A stretch of DNA of 64,000 nucleotides from Pseudophaeomoniella oleicola (GCA_003868215.1 QWDQ01000066.1:61147-125146); one strand, 5' to 3'; shown: positions 43,115 to 56,494, counted from the first letter of the stretch. Notes: generated from the letters alone by a model not told the origin. Made by a program: numbers and translations.

Positions 43115-44153
43115 TTACTCATGGATTCCAAACATAGGATTCAACACCATTGCCACACGCTCATAGACCGTAAACAAGATCCCTCCGCTGAAAATCGTAC
43201 GCCCTAATCTCATTGTCGTGCCCCTCCAGAAGGCCCTGACACCACCGTCGTCCCACACACTCCTGACGGCCTCGACCGTACCCGTACCTTTCGCGCTCTG
43301 ACTCCTCGTCTTGATCGTATCAAATGGCATTGTCGCGTACGTCGTGATGACGCCAGCGACCATCCCGTTCGCAAAGTTCGTCGCGGTCCCCTGCTCGATG
43401 TCGCGCTGCTTCTCGTAGTCCTTGAGGATGTTGTACGTGCCCATGCGAAATGCGGTGGCCGAAGCTTGCTTGAGCGTGTTGCCGGCGAAACCGTAGTAGA
43501 ACCCCGCGAAGCCGTGGCGGGCGTAGATCACCTTGACGGCGTGGGGGAGGGAGTGGAGTTGGCGGGAGGCGGTGCCGCTGCGGGCGTCGTCGATGAGGGC
43601 CGTTTTGAGACGTTCGGTCGGCGTGACGGCGAAGATCGACGCGACGACACCGGCTGACATACCTGCTAACATGTTGTTTACGGGGGATAAGGCGCCGGTG
43701 CTGGGGTCTTTGAAGGCGTTCTTGATGCTGTCAAAGGAAATGAAGCGGACGGCGTCCTTGGCTATGGAGCCCAACACGAGGGAGGAACATCCTTTATACA
43801 GGGCTCGTATGCCTTCATCCTTGTAGACCTGCCCGACAACGAGGAAGGGATTCTTGGGGGTAGGGACACCCTTCTCGTTGCGAAGCTGAGCACGGGTTTT
43901 GGCGAATTCGAATGGATACTGGGGTAGACTCTCAGCCTCGTTCATCTTCTGGATAGAAGAGAAGGAGAAAAGCAAACTCTGGTTCCCATGAGACGACTTA
44001 CTGTTGCAGCTGCTTCGACACCACCGGCTATACCTCCTGCCAGTAGCGAAACCAATGGAGGAGTTTTGGCCTCCTGGTATAGCATTCGTTAACCTTGGAC
44101 CAAGAGCGAGAGGCACACGGCAAACCTACATCTCCTCCCGAATTATTACTCAT
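43115..44153 (-). CDS. Mitochondrial tricarboxylate (citrate) carrier
   Basis: Exons 44153-44130, 44073-44002 and 43918-43115 join in phase 0 over introns of 56 and 83 nt, giving 299 aa. Three mitochondrial carrier signatures are visible: YPFEFAKTRAQLR (right after the second junction), TPTERLKTALID and MPFDTIKTRSQSA. The N-terminus MSNNSGGDEAKTPPLVSLL, GGIAGGVEAAAT and the FISFDSIKNAF segment are typical of the Ctp1 group, which exchanges citrate for malate or other anions across the inner membrane. The length is exactly usual. The first exon is only 24 nt and is inferred from frame and family N-terminus. In tail-to-head order with the TilS-type gene. Confidence 0.93.
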
Positions 44154-44452
44154 TACACTTCCTATTAGAATAGCGCTGCTATAGATGCTCGCAGACTCAC
44201 TTTCTACTGCCACAAACGGAAGGATGTCGTGTGATGGAGGGATAGACTATGTCCGCCTATCCTCGGTAGAACCATGTATGACATCAGAATTTCCTAGTAT
44301 GAAAATTGAGCAACAGCGCTATCAAGGTCACATGTACGAAGCAGCCAACGCGATGGAATCCATGATTGCTGGCTTTGTATATGCCTCGATGATATCTTTG
44401 GTCGAGGCTTACATGTAAAGGTGGGAAACTTGGAAAAGGTTATATGCATTGT
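44154..44452. other. Short intergenic region
   Basis: 299 bp lie between the CTP1 start and the TilS-type stop. A 77-codon ATG frame at 44185-44418 on the plus strand has no motif and is not accepted. Confidence 0.45.
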
Positions 44453-46286
44453 TCACTGTGGCAGATGCAGCGGCCCATATATCGTTCCGAAGCGGCTCAA
44501 TATCACTGGGTCCACTGCCTTATACTGTATTTCATACTGACCATTCTTGACTTCCTTGTAAGTATCGGGTAAGGATATTCCTAGTGTAGGGATACAGACG
44601 ACATTATCATCGCCGTCACACACGACTGCTATGGTGTATCGCAAAGGTCCATGAGGTACGAAGTCTTTCAAGGACCCACTGTCCTTTCCAATCCTGGTAC
44701 TGGGGGTAAGCTTAGATAGCCTCGGTCGCAAGCTGGCAATATCAGTAGGCTTCAGAAATCGGACGTTCAAATCTGAACTCCTGGAGTCTGCATGAAGGCG
44801 ACGAATCCAGTACCTCCCATCCCAGAGAGTCCAGCGAGGACCACTGCCGTCAGACTCAAGGTGTGAATGACTCAGACTCATACAGACTCGAGCCTCTTGT
44901 CGAGATGGTGTCCGCCGTGAAAAGATCCAAACGGGCCTGTCATTGAGTCTCCTTGGAAAGCCCCATCCACGAACCGCTCTTGCCATCAGACGTATATTGG
45001 CCCAGCCGGCATTAATCTGCGGTGGTACGCTCCGCACATCGTGAAAACACATCAGGGACATTATGTCGTCGAATTTGACTCCGTTAACCTTCGAAGATAT
45101 TGGATTCACAACATCGATCAATCGATTGATGGTGCGGTCGAGGGCACCAAAAACGGAAGTACGGACGGGGGTTTGTAGAGGTTCCTTAATGATGTACTCG
45201 AGCTCGGAGACTGCTGGGAACTGGACCCAAAGTGTGCCTGTGCGGACATCGAAGTCTATGTTTGTTTGCTGAAGGATGAGGTTGCTCAGCCTGAGTTGTT
45301 CTTCGCGTTCCTTACTAGCTTTGTCTGAGAGCGCCAGTATTGAAGACGATTGGAGTGCTTTCGGTAACGTATAGCTCGAAATTAGGTGACGACACGCATT
45401 TCTCCTGGTGTAAGCGGGATCGATATTGGTAGGGTCCGAGACGAATGGTACACTGTTGCCTACACAAGTCGCAACCAGGTGATTCTTGGTATGATTGAGG
45501 AGGGGTCGTATCAGCAAGATTCCGCTACGCAGGGTAGACCGTCCTTGGCTTTCGAGAACTGAGGATTTTGATGATGGTGTGATTCGCACACCACCTGGGG
45601 CCCTGTCCCATACTGTACCAAACACATCCTTGTCCCTTGTTGCCTTTCTATTTCGTAAGAACATCAGTGGTGAACCTCTCGGATCAGTTCCATAGATATC
45701 TGAAGAGCACGGTAGTGGCTTAACACTCCCGATCCCTTCTAGACTAGTCAGGGGGCCCAGTTTATCGGACATTCTCATGAGCACAGTCTCAATGTGATCA
45801 TTTACATGATGACCTGTAAGAAGAAAAGGTGTTCTATGCCTTTTACAAGCCTCCGCGAGTAATTGATATCTGCGGTTGCGTGCCTCGGTTTCAAAACCCC
45901 CTGACTCAGCGAAATCTTTCCCTTGGGGCCATTGCATAGACAGTATTTCGGATTTCAGACCTGCAGGCTTGTCAACTATGAGCTGTTAATCGCTTTCGCT
46001 CCGTCATACCCATATCCTCCAGCCATTTGGACACGGTATGAGCCTCCTCGGTACTCTCAGGTCTTGCTTTGTGATCCACAATAAAGCCTGTGACCTGCAA
46101 TTCTGGTGCTAGATTTTCACGAAGAATTCGACTGCATAGAAAGGCCAAAGCCATGGAATCAGGCCCTCCACTGATGCAAAGCCCTATTCTGGCCTTCGTA
46201 AAAGCCCCTCGGGTGGGCACAAGAGGCCTCCATATTCTCTGGACCGCATTGAGGAAGTCAGCGGCTGCAATGGGTGATATTCCCAT
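44453..46286 (-). CDS. tRNA(Ile)-lysidine synthase (TilS-like), probably mitochondrial
   Basis: Exons 46286-46010 and 45960-44453 join in phase over a 49-nt intron (donor GTATGA, acceptor CTGCAG), giving 594 aa. The PP-loop ATP-pyrophosphatase motif CISGGPDSMAL lies at about residues 36-46. FIVDHKARPES, then FETEARNRRYQLLAEAC and LLTGHHVNDHIETVLMR, complete the TilS N-terminal domain. The C-terminal half is long and poorly conserved. TilS converts cytidine 34 of tRNA-Ile2 to lysidine so that it reads AUA; in fungi the enzyme is nuclear-encoded and expected in mitochondria. Its position between two mitochondrial carrier genes agrees with that. Confidence 0.9.
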
Positions 46287-46774
46287 CAAATATGTTCAAG
46301 ATCAGTGTCCGGTGGACTTTACGTCGAGTATCTTACATTGGATACGTGCCTTGTTTATATGAAGTATATCCTTGCAACCGACGAGTTTAGAGAGACTCAA
46401 ATCACGTGTCTTTGTATGCGCAGGTTTCCGATATGACCTCCGATGGAGTTCTCCGCTCAAAATTTCCCGAGCTTCATGGGGAGCTTCGTTGCGATCAGAA
46501 GCTCCAACGTATGCTGGTTGAGTTACATTCTCTGTTAGTCTTACTTCTGAGGAGCCAGAGACTGCAGGTGGCATCTTGGTGCAAAAAGTCTCGCTGCTGG
46601 GGCAGTCAATAAGCACAGCGCCGTCATTCCAGCAGCTCGTCGACCCAGGAGCGCATTGGGACACACCTGGCACAAATCACTCGTCTTCCCGAGTCGCACT
46701 TTCGCTATGCCACGGTAGCAGCAAAGTGTTACAGATTAGGCTGACATCTAATATCTGTTCGTGTATATTTCGAC
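46287..46774. promoter_or_regulatory. Divergent promoter region of TilS-like and PET8
   Basis: 488 bp lie between outward-facing starts of two mitochondrial genes. A 68-codon frame at 46406-46612 could be a leader ORF but has no recognisable motif. Confidence 0.45.
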
Positions 46775-47746
46775 ATGTCTGATCTCACAACTGTCGCCGC
46801 CTCATCCGGGCCCCTCACTCCAGTGCCTCCCACCATCTCCCCATGGACCCGCTCTCTACTCTCTGGCGCTCTTGCTGGCATTACAGTCGACGTCTCCTTG
46901 TTTCCCATTGACACTATAAAGACCCGGCTACAAAGCGTCATAACAAGGCAGCAGCTCCCTCAAAATGCCGCGTCCCTCCCGACCGTACTCCGGCGTCTCT
47001 ATGCCGGTCTACCGTCAACTCTCCTCGGTAGTGCGCCCAGCGCTGCCTCTTTCTTCGTCGTCTATGACCACTTCAAATCAACACTGACTCCCCATTTTCC
47101 TTCGACGCCCTCGATAGCTCACATGGCCGCCTCATCCCTCGGTGAAGTGGCAGCCTGCGCCATCCGCGTTCCCACCGAAGTAGTCAAACAACGAGCCCAA
47201 GCCGGCCTCTTCAACGGCAGTTCCCTGTACGCACTTCAAGACATACTTTCCTTACGACATACCCACGGTCTTCCGACTGTAATTTCCGAGCTGTACCGCG
47301 GTGCCACAATAACCATCGTCCGCGAAATCCCCTTCACCATGATCCAATTCTCGCTTTGGGAATGGATGAAAGCAAAATACGCCGTTAGAGCCTCCAGCAG
47401 TAGTGATAACACCAACGCCACCCCCAAACAATCTTCCTTAATCCCAGCCCGCACCTCCGCCCTCTTCGGCAGCCTCGCCGGCGCCGTAGCCGCCGGCCTC
47501 ACCACACCCCTTGACGTCCTCAAAACACGGATCATGGTCGACCGCAGACAGGAATCCGGGTCCCGCAAGACCATCAGCGAACTGGCGAAAGAGATACACC
47601 GTGAGGAAGGATGGAAGGGATACTTCCGCGGTTTCGGCCCCCGGGTCATGTGGATCAGTATCGGCGGCGCCGTGTTCTTGGGAACGTATCAATGGGCTAG
47701 CAATAAGCTCGGTGGTGAAGACGGTGAAGAGGATGAGACGATATAG
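46775..47746 (+). CDS. Mitochondrial S-adenosylmethionine carrier
   Basis: An intronless 323-aa mitochondrial carrier starts at ATG 46775. The three signatures are [25 protein letters not shown] and [13 protein letters not shown], followed by [18 protein letters not shown]. This pattern, especially the middle and C-terminal segments, is characteristic of Pet8/SAMC, which imports SAM into mitochondria for tRNA, lipid and cofactor methylation. An extra Ser/Asn-rich loop (about residues 205-220) precedes the third repeat. The C-terminus is acidic (GGEDGEEDE). Confidence 0.93.
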   Translation: MSDLTTVAASSGPLTPVPPTISPWTRSLLSGALAGITVDVSLFPIDTIKTRLQSVITRQQLPQNAASLPTVLRRLYAGLPSTLLGSAPSAASFFVVYDHFKSTLTPHFPSTPSIAHMAASSLGEVAACAIRVPTEVVKQRAQAGLFNGSSLYALQDILSLRHTHGLPTVISELYRGATITIVREIPFTMIQFSLWEWMKAKYAVRASSSSDNTNATPKQSSLIPARTSALFGSLAGAVAAGLTTPLDVLKTRIMVDRRQESGSRKTISELAKEIHREEGWKGYFRGFGPRVMWISIGGAVFLGTYQWASNKLGGEDGEEDETI

Positions 47747-48533
47747 CAAGAAAGGAAGGAAAGAGACAAGGGTGATACAACAAATCTAACTGTGAGCACT
47801 GTTCAAGAGATCTATCTCACCCACCGATCTCTCTCCAACCAAAACGCCCCAATCCGGAACACAAATCCCTCCCGAACAGGGACATGACATGCCACAACCA
47901 CGATGTAACACCATCTACCCAAGTACTCCGCCAATATATCCGTTACCGCGGACCCGTCGTCCCTGTAAAATAAGAAGTTGACTGAGAGCTGTCATGTACA
48001 TGTACATATACACCTACTTAGACCTAGTATATAGAAACGTCTAATACCCCACTTGTACCATAATATGTATACACATACTCATACTCATACTAAACGGCGA
48101 TCAAGACCTGGTGACCACAAGATCACACTCTCTTGATGACTACCGAGTCAGTGAATACAGGAGGAGAGTAAGTCTATCAAACAAGTCAAGAAGTCTGTCG
48201 ATAGATGGAAAGGACTATCTAGCTAAATACATAGGTCCGTAAGGTACCCAAGATGACCAAGCCAACTGCCTGTTCACGGAAGCGGAGATCGACTACTCGG
48301 TAGTCGGAAGAGATGGCTGGCTACCTTTGTTGGTTGTCCTTTCTTTGCTTTTCTTCAATCACGTATATACAAAAAGAAAGTGGAAGGGGATAGAGAGAGA
48401 CGAGAGAGATCAGAGAGGTCTTCGAGGAAGGTTCTGCAGCACCAGATGCTCTGTTTCGTCGACGTAAATCATCCAAGCTCCAGGTGACACCTGTTTCACC
48501 ATAAACATTTTCCGTTTTGCCGATACTCTCACT
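47747..48533. other. Convergent 3' region
   Basis: 790 bp lie between the PET8 and WDR48-type stops. There is no gene; it contains CATACTCATA and TACATG short repeats near 47995-48090. Confidence 0.5.
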
Positions 48534-51500
48534 TCATAGCGAAGGGGAAGCCGGGATACCTTCGTTCTTCTCCTCCGGGTCGTCCGGCTTGCCACCCTCG
48601 ACGGCCGCGACCGGCTCTCCAATCTTCCTTCCACGTATTTCTTTCTTGCCGTTGGCCTTGTAGTACAGTATGACGTCTCCACCAGTCCTCCAGACATGGA
48701 CCCTCAATGTAGCCAATGTCATGTTGGGTTGTACTAATTGACCCTGACAATAGAGTTCCAAGTATTCCTCCGGTTTGAGAGCGTCGGGATCCACGGTTTC
48801 CGGTGCTGGCTCAATCCTTTCTGCGACGTAGGATAATATCTTTTTAGCGCGCAGCATGCGATTCGCATTAAGGCGGGCGTTACCATCGAGGCTTGCTATG
48901 CTGGGAAGTTCGTCGCCATAGGGTTGGAGTACAAACGAGATTTTAATGGTCTCTTTGATTGGAATTTGGTTCTGATGGCGGAAACAAACAGTCAGTATCT
49001 ATTCCAAAAACATAAACTCCTCCCCCAAGGGAGAAAGGACTTTGAATCAAGCTTACCCTCAACAGAAGATCACCTAGCCACATGGGCGCAACCTTCTCGA
49101 TGATGTCTGTATCTTGCGTCTGTGTCGAGACGGTACCACGATATAGATCGACAACCCCACCAGACTCAGGACTATCCTCCTGAATCAATATCTGCGTATG
49201 TTGGGGGGGTTTGAGAACCGGCGTCTCGATTGGTAAACTTGGCGAGACGCCGACCATCACTGGTCGTGCGGGGTCTGCAGCAAGCTGTTCCTCATACTCA
49301 TACCTGACTTTTTGTATGACGCCAGACAAATTGTCATCGAAGACCTTCTCTTCCTTCTCGGAAGATCTGTCGGATTCTTCAGCCTTCTCCTCTGTAGGAA
49401 CGGGTTTTGTCTCAACCGAATTTCGAGCCAACTTTTTAGGGAATCCCATTTTGAAATTTTTCCCGAAGAGGCCCTTCTTTTTCTCACCGTCAGCATCCGT
49501 CGGTGACGCGGGTGTCACCCCTGGTGTGACAGGAGCTTTGAAATTTTCCGAAGGAGTTTCCGCGGGTTGAGTTTTAGGAGTAGATGCGAAGTAGTCATTC
49601 TTGGACGCCGAAGTACTCGTCTGTAGTGGTGCAGGGGTCTTGGGCTGGCTTTGAACATCTTCTTCCGTAGAAGTCAGTAAGCTGAGCTCGCCAGGTGTAG
49701 TAGCGCCTAGTATTGATAACCCTGCAGGCTTCGCTTCGACCCCGTTCGCTTTCGGCGTTTTTAACTCATCTTCATCAATTGGACCACCTGGAGCGTCCGG
49801 CATAGCAATAGAAGTCGGCGCATTCTCTCGCTGTAATCGTTTTGCGCGCTCTGCGTTTGCATTCAAGTCCTTTCTGCAAGCCTCGTCACGCCTGATTTCC
49901 TCGTCAATAAGGTGCGCGAAGAGATTACGCAAGATCCATTTCCCAAGGTTGACTATGACACGATTAGCCTGGTCCCAGCGAGGGGCGATGTACTTACTTC
50001 TTTGGTCTTCTCTGAACTCGATCTTCTCATCGATCGCAATCTCGTCGGCGTAGACCTCGGCGTCAAAGCAATAATTCTCCTCCAACATGACCGAGAGCTT
50101 CCCTGTCCTGGTGTCTACTGTGCACCAATTCGCTACTGTCTCGACGGTATTTACCTCCGGTACCACGTCTTCTAGGTGGCGCTTTCCATATGACTTTATA
50201 GGAACGCACTGATATCTCTTAGCAGAAGAACGTCATACGTTCAGGTGACGCTTACCTTGAGGAGATCCCATAATATCACTTCCCCAGCTGTATCCAACGT
50301 CAGAACACGTTTGCGGTCATTGAGCATCACATGTTTGATTAGGCCATTCTGGCCCTCAATGCTCTCTTCAGGAAGGCGATGTATCGGAATGGTCAAGTGT
50401 ACGTCTCCAGCAAGGATGACTTCGGAAGGCTTCCGCGCGTTCACACTGCCATGTAACGAAGCTTCCGCCGGCCTGTGCCTGGTACCCGGAAATGGACTCG
50501 TAACGGATAACCGCAGGACGGAATGAAATGGTATCTTGAAGGGTTTCGCAGAGTTGGTGGCAGATGAGCCTGCACTATCGTCGGAGGTCCTGGATGCTGC
50601 ACTACTATCGCTTTCTTCTTCCGGGGCCTCCTCTATCTCAGCCTGGGTGTCGACGTCTCTCCATCGGTTGATGCTAGAGTTCGCGGTAGCCGTCCAGATA
50701 TAGTCGCCCGCGGCTACAACTTTGTCGACTCCTTCGTGTTCCTGACATATAGCTAAACTCAGGCCTTCGTCCATCTCTTCAGCATAACGACAGTCAGTCT
50801 TTGCTACGAGCCCTGATCGGTCGCTCGAGTAGAAGACGGAGAGCTGAGGGTGGTCAGAATACAACGACCAGACACTGTCATTGTGCATGGTCAACGTGTG
50901 CATGCAACGACCGGCAGTCATGGACCAGACTTTGACCGTCTGATCTGAAGATGCGGACAGGATTGTGTCACCATCCTCACTCAAAAGGATGTCCCGGACA
51001 TTGTCCGTATGTCCCACCAATTTGGTAACGTTTTTACCTGTTCTTGGATCCCAAATACGGACGATTGACTCTGGCCCACCGCTCGCTAAAATAGAACCCC
51101 GAGCACTCAATGCGTACACAGAACCTTTGGTTTCGCTCTCATCCTCGCCGACCGTAATCTGTAGCTTCTTCCCAGCCCCGCTGAGATCCCATAAGCATAT
51201 TTTATGGTCCAATGCACCTGAAGCAACCCAATCCACATTGGGACCTGGCGTAGCAAGGCATTTGACGTAGTCCGTATGGGTACCGATTGTGTGGGCAATG
51301 GCGTTCTCTTCGGAACGGGGCCTCCATACTTTCACCGTAACATCGGATGACGCTGACACCAGAGCGGAATTGTCTTGTACCAGAGCAATATCATTGACCC
51401 AATGGGTGTGTGCCTGTATCTGGTCCTTGAATGCCGAAGCAGTCGTCGGTTTGTGGGCAATCGCCGGTCGAGGATCATCGGGGGAAGCGAATGGATCAAG

Positions 51501-51800
51501 GTTCGAAGAGCCTTTGAGATCGAGGTTCAGATCCCAAGCACAGATGACTCCATCGCGGCCACCAGTGTACCTGTTCCCAGCTATGAGTATGTCGGTACAG
51601 TGGGTATCGAGCGTGAGAGAATGCTTACAATATCGACTGCTCTTGATCGACAGCGAGTCCGTTGACACCGAGACGGTGTCCACCTGGTGAACTGGCCAAA
51701 GGCAGCACTGTAAAGGGAGTCAGGACACGTCGGAAGTTATGTGTGCAGCCTTCGGGTTCAACATACCGTAGCTGATCCTCTGGCGCTTCTTGCGCGCCAT
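48534..51800 (-). CDS. WDR48/UAF1 homologue, deubiquitinase cofactor
   Basis: Six exons (51800-51767, 51707-51629, 51570-50256, 50208-49998, 49952-49057, 48971-48534) join in phase, giving 990 aa. Introns are 59, 58, 47, 45 and 85 nt. The start [15 protein letters not shown] and [21 protein letters not shown] lead into about seven WD40 blades ([48 protein letters not shown]). After [19 protein letters not shown] comes the DUF3337-type C-terminal region with [40 protein letters not shown] and [17 protein letters not shown], an SLD-like fold. Homologues (human WDR48, fission yeast Bun107) activate USP1/USP12/USP46-type deubiquitinases. The Pro/Thr-rich middle (about residues 590-760) is a lineage-specific disordered insert. 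Confidence 0.92.
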
Positions 51801-52894
51801 GCTGAATGTGATCCTGCCGAAAGTACCGATCGGTTTGCTCCGTTATGAGCTGATCAAAGCAGCAGAAGCCATGACGTCGAAGCTCAAGTATTATCAGCTT
51901 CCTGAGCCCTTCAGTCCAAAGTCGAATAATATGACGACCTCAATCCGGGGGCGGAGATGGGGTGCGCACTGTCATACCAGTTGTGACAAATGGGAGAAGA
52001 AGGTGAGCGTCCATGGCGTGGTGTGAAAGTTCCAGTCTAAGCGACAATTACCAAGCGTGCGGATAGACAGGCTCCAGGGCGTTGGCGTTTTGGAGGGGAC
52101 GGGGCCAGGATAGATTGGGATGCTGGGTCCGCCAATTTGGGAAGCGTCTTTGAGGGCAACGGGGACTGTTGTTGGGCTTGTGAGGGGCCCTGGAGCCCTG
52201 GAGAGGGGCTTCTCAAAGGGAAGCGGGGGCTAATTCTCGCTATCCTCGCTATCCTCCGGACAGTGGCACCCCGAATACTTGGATCCAGCACTATCGTCAC
52301 CCATCATGAACTAAGGTATGATTCCCACGCGGGCCATTCACTGGAAGTAGCTAACCCTCTTTCAAACGAACAAGGGGAAAACGCACCCCCGGAACTAAAG
52401 GAAACTTAATAGTCGCTTGATTAACCGGCGTCTGTCAAAGAGCTCCTTGTCGCAATGGAATGATCAATTGCTTCTTAGGAACATCATAGGTGCCATTGCA
52501 CACTGCCCATATATAGGTACTCCGTAGACATTCGATAGGGTTCGATTAGAACTAGATACCTGTCTATATATATATATGTTTTCTTTTCTTGAACGCTCTT
52601 GGTCGCATGCAAAAAGTTATCCGTCCACAGTCTATCACTCCAGAACTCTCCCTGTAAACCCACCCACACAGACCTCGATTTGAGAACGCCTATGATGCTG
52701 ACCTGGTCCCGAACAGAGGATCTTGCGCGTCATACATGACAAGTCAAATACTGTATTCTTTGAACAACGCTTCCAATCCCACATACGGAACTTCCTAGCT
52801 CTTTAGAATCCTTCGTTCGAACGTCCATCATGCCGACAAACTTGGTGCTCCCGGCCACCTAGATGGATCATATACCAGACTTGCTCGCCCTTTA
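51801..52894. other. Intergenic, nothing recognised
   Basis: 1.1 kb lies between the WDR48-type start and the kinase stop. The minus-strand frame 52037-52300 begins with GTG and is Pro/Ser-rich without motif. A CTCGCTATC direct repeat lies at about 52236-52255. Confidence 0.5.
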
Positions 52895-55435
52895 TCATTT
52901 CTTAGGTGGTGGTGCACTTGCTGCGCTACCGGGCTCCAAAGTATGCTCATGTCCTGGGGCACGATTGACCTTGCCTGGTTCAGTCTGACTGCACACGGGT
53001 GTCGACAAAACCCATTCATCCGCCATGACCTCGTCCATGGTTGCACGTTCTTTAGGGTCAACCTTCAACATTCTACCAACAATATGCCGGCTCTCGCGTG
53101 GAAGAATTCTTAATAGCCGCCATGGCCCTTTGATGACCTCTTGTTTTCCCTGCTGCTGGGGACCGTCTGTATTCGAACTCTTCTGGCCATTGGAGACACC
53201 GTCTGCGGATGGATGTGAGTGGCTGTGACCGCTGCTGGACTTCTCCTTGTCGGCAGGGGAATCTGAAGCTGAATCTGTAATTTGCTTAGATGATCTCCTT
53301 GGTTCAGCTTCAGGTACAGGGGTTCCAGGAGTTGGCGTAGAAACGAAGAGCTTATAAGAGTTGTCAGACACACGAGGCTGCTTCCAGGGGAATCTCCTCA
53401 GGGTCATGCAGCAGAAAATGATCGCCAGTGACCAGATGTCTGTCGGTCGAGGGTCGTATTTCCGTTCATCGTAGACCTCGGGAGCAAGATAAGGATCGGA
53501 TCCGACGATTCCTGCAATCTGTCAGTAGACCGATTGGTACGTGTTTATTTTGTACGCACCTGACGCAAGAACAAGTTCATTTTCAAAAGGGTAGCGGAAC
53601 ACAGTGGCGCTGCCGAAATCGATAAGCTTCATGATACCGAACTCATTGACAACCACATTGTCTAGTTTCAAGTCCCGATGAGCGAGACCCATGCTGTGCA
53701 GATACTGCACGCCATTGACAATTTGCAGGAACGAACACGCAATCTCCTCGCGTGACATCTTCCCCGTCATGACAATGGCGAATAAATCAAAGGGTGCATA
53801 TTCCATAACCTCATACCAGTGACCATTTTCCTGGATGATATCAAGGGTCTCGATGATATTGCCGTGATGAAGGGTTGAGCCTATACAGAACTCCGCGGTC
53901 ACTTTCTTTGCGTAATCCTTCTCGCTTTCCCAGCTGTGACGGTCACGGAATTGCTTGACGGCAAATGTTGTTCCGTCACTGCTTCTTTTGAGTAATCTCA
54001 CCGAACCACCGGCACCTGAACCAAGGATTTTGCCAAATTTACCGTACCTTGCTTCAAGCCCATGCTCATCAGAAAATGGAAGATGGTTGGGTGTCGAAGG
54101 TTTCGTCGGTGTCGCATACCCTGACTTGTTACCTGATTTCCTTGACGGTGAAGAAGCTCTGCTTTCATGCTTCTTCTTATGACCACTAAAGCCACGAAAG
54201 AACCGTTTTAGCTCGGCCATAGAGCCATGAGCTTTTTGCGAGGCCAGACTCGCTGTGCTAGAATCATTTTGGATATGACCGTAATGATCCTTCTTTCCCC
54301 CGAAGAATGATGAGCGCTTCTCATGCTTTATTCCCTTTAGATCGGTCACACTGCTCGACTTGGGACCCGTGAACCCAGCTAAGCCCCCTAGGCTTCCTAG
54401 TCCAATTTGAGACTGGAGTGCTTGTTTCTTTGCTTCCCCGGTCTCCGCAAGCCTTGGATCAAGTTGGGCCAGCTTTTGCTGCGCTGGGGTCAGACGTGGA
54501 GAGGAAGGTGCCGGCGTCGCTGCAGGGCTACGCTCTGAAATTGGGCTTGACTCGCCGGAGGGACCGATTTGGAACCGAGGAATCTTCTTCGATCCTTCCT
54601 GGGCTTGATTTGAGCTGTCGGACAAAGAGGTAGGCTGCGTTGACATTGGCTCCGAAGATGTGGAAGGTCTCGAGCCGGAGATCATAGGTGAGGGCTGTAC
54701 ATGAGGGGGTGAAGTCTGAGGGGTCATTGTCGCCGCATCCGACTGTCTCTTCGTCCTGTCGGTAGCGTCTGACTGCGCATCACGAGTGTTCGACCCAGCT
54801 GGTGTTAGAGGAGGTGAATGCGGTGTGGATGTAGAGGGTGACCCATGAGGAGAAGGCCGTATTGAACGTCTTTGAGAGCTGTGAGGACTTGCTTCCCGTG
54901 ATGTAGCCTTGAGATTCAAGTCAGCACAGCGTACAAGACAACGGTGGAATGGTCGTAACACCGCCGCTGGAGAGGGAAATGAAAGCTGACCTGAGATGGA
55001 GGTAATGAGACGGCCTCGAAAGCGAAGTTTCCCATTCTACTTTCCTGCAGCCTAGCGCCTTGAGCGTTCATAGCAAGATTTCTTATCTCCTCCTTCGCTT
55101 GCGGACTAAGGTCTTCCGGTATTTTGCCATCGTTTATATCCTGATCGCTTGACGACTGTTCTTGCGTCGACTGAAATGGCGGCGGATTTATTTCTGTTAC
55201 GCCAGAAGCGAATCTGACGGCTTGCTGAAGCAAACTCGGCTTGTGCGTTGAAGATGACCTCGAGGGACTCTGTCTGGATCCCTGTCCCTGTCCCTGTCCC
55301 TGATCCTGAGGAAGCTCTGCAATTGACGAATCAGTATATTTTGATACTCGTATTGTTTGTAATCTGCATGCCTCACTACGTACCATTGTGAAGTTTGGAC
55401 TGGTCTGAAAGGCCGGTGGCCCCCTGCGAGGCCAT
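52895..55435 (-). CDS. SAT4/HAL4-type serine/threonine kinase
   Basis: Exons 55435-55384, 55316-54991, 54907-53560 and 53511-52895 join in phase over introns of 67, 83 and 48 nt, giving 780 aa. A long Ser/Pro-rich N-terminal region (about 430 residues) precedes the kinase domain. Its motifs are [17 protein letters not shown] (catalytic Lys), [19 protein letters not shown] and, right after the last junction, [20 protein letters not shown], then [19 protein letters not shown]. This GSDPYLAPE / RFPWKQPR pattern is typical of the NPR/HAL5 fungal kinase subfamily, which regulates potassium transport and nutrient permeases. A His/Ser-rich insert ([14 protein letters not shown]) lies between the DIWSL and C-lobe helices. 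A hexanucleotide repeat gives [10 protein letters not shown] near residue 25. Confidence 0.92.
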
Positions 55436-56170
55436 GATGAAGAGTGCAGACCGAAATCCCTTGTCGGCACCCAATCGGGAAAATGCGGGACGATGCTGAT
55501 TTGTCTTACTGATCTATGCAGGAATTCAAGCTCCTGGACTTGCAGAGAGCAACGAACAACCGGAGTGGCTTGATCTATGAAGCGCTGATAATACCTTGGA
55601 GGGCGCAATAGCCGCAGTGTCGGCAAGCACAGTAAGAGAGGACGTTGCTGATTGAGGAGCAAGCCTTTGACGTGGGAAATTTTGGACGACGATAGAGTTG
55701 AGTCAAGGTGGGGCAGCAGGCTGATTAGTTGGTTTGATTGCAACGCATAGGGAACACGCCCAGATGGATAGAGAATAGCCTTTTCTCGTTGGAGGATCCG
55801 TTGACGTTGACGACACCGTGATTCCTTTTTTGGGCCCCGGTTCCTAACCGTAAACAGGGAAGAATTTCGCCAATAACGAACGATGGTAACGATAATGGGA
55901 ATGTTAGCTTTCCATGCGGACGTAGAAGAATATATGATGACTGAGCTGAGAATAGGATAGGATACCGCTGCCTTGTATGTCTTAGTGTAGATGGGGTGAT
56001 GGACTACCTCTAGGAACAGGTAGGTACTCTAATACCATAGCAAATAATACTACCTAGGTATGCAGTCAAGTACCCTAGTTAAACTACCTACATAATGTAA
56101 GGCAATCTTAGGAGAGATCACAAGGCGGAAACAATTGGTCCCTTCTACGTGGTACGGGATACCTAGGTCT

Positions 56171-56182
56171 TACTACGTAGTA
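56171..56182. repeat. Perfect 12-bp palindrome TACTACGTAGTA
   Basis: Fourth exact copy, intergenic. Confidence 0.8.
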
Positions 56183-56494
56183 CACCTATTTCTCTTTAGT
56201 CTCCCCGTTTGTAAGGAGTCATCCAAAGCGAAGAACTGCGGTGAGTGGAGAGATAATGGTAGTTCCTACCTTAGGTACCTAATAATTACATGATGACGGT
56301 AATTAGTAGAAGGGCCCGATATCCCACACTGCCGTATCGTACATTAATACCTCCTTAATCATTCTGGACCGGCGTGCCGGCTACTAGAATATTAACCAAA
56401 TGGATTTGCACGTATATCTCGCAGTGAGGGCCAACAACATGTGATCCATACTAACATAGGTAGTAATTAGCTTAGTTACCCTGCTCGGTCGCAT

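Noticed and set aside
52037-52300. Pro/Ser-rich minus-strand frame
   Set aside because: GTG start, no ATG, no motif.
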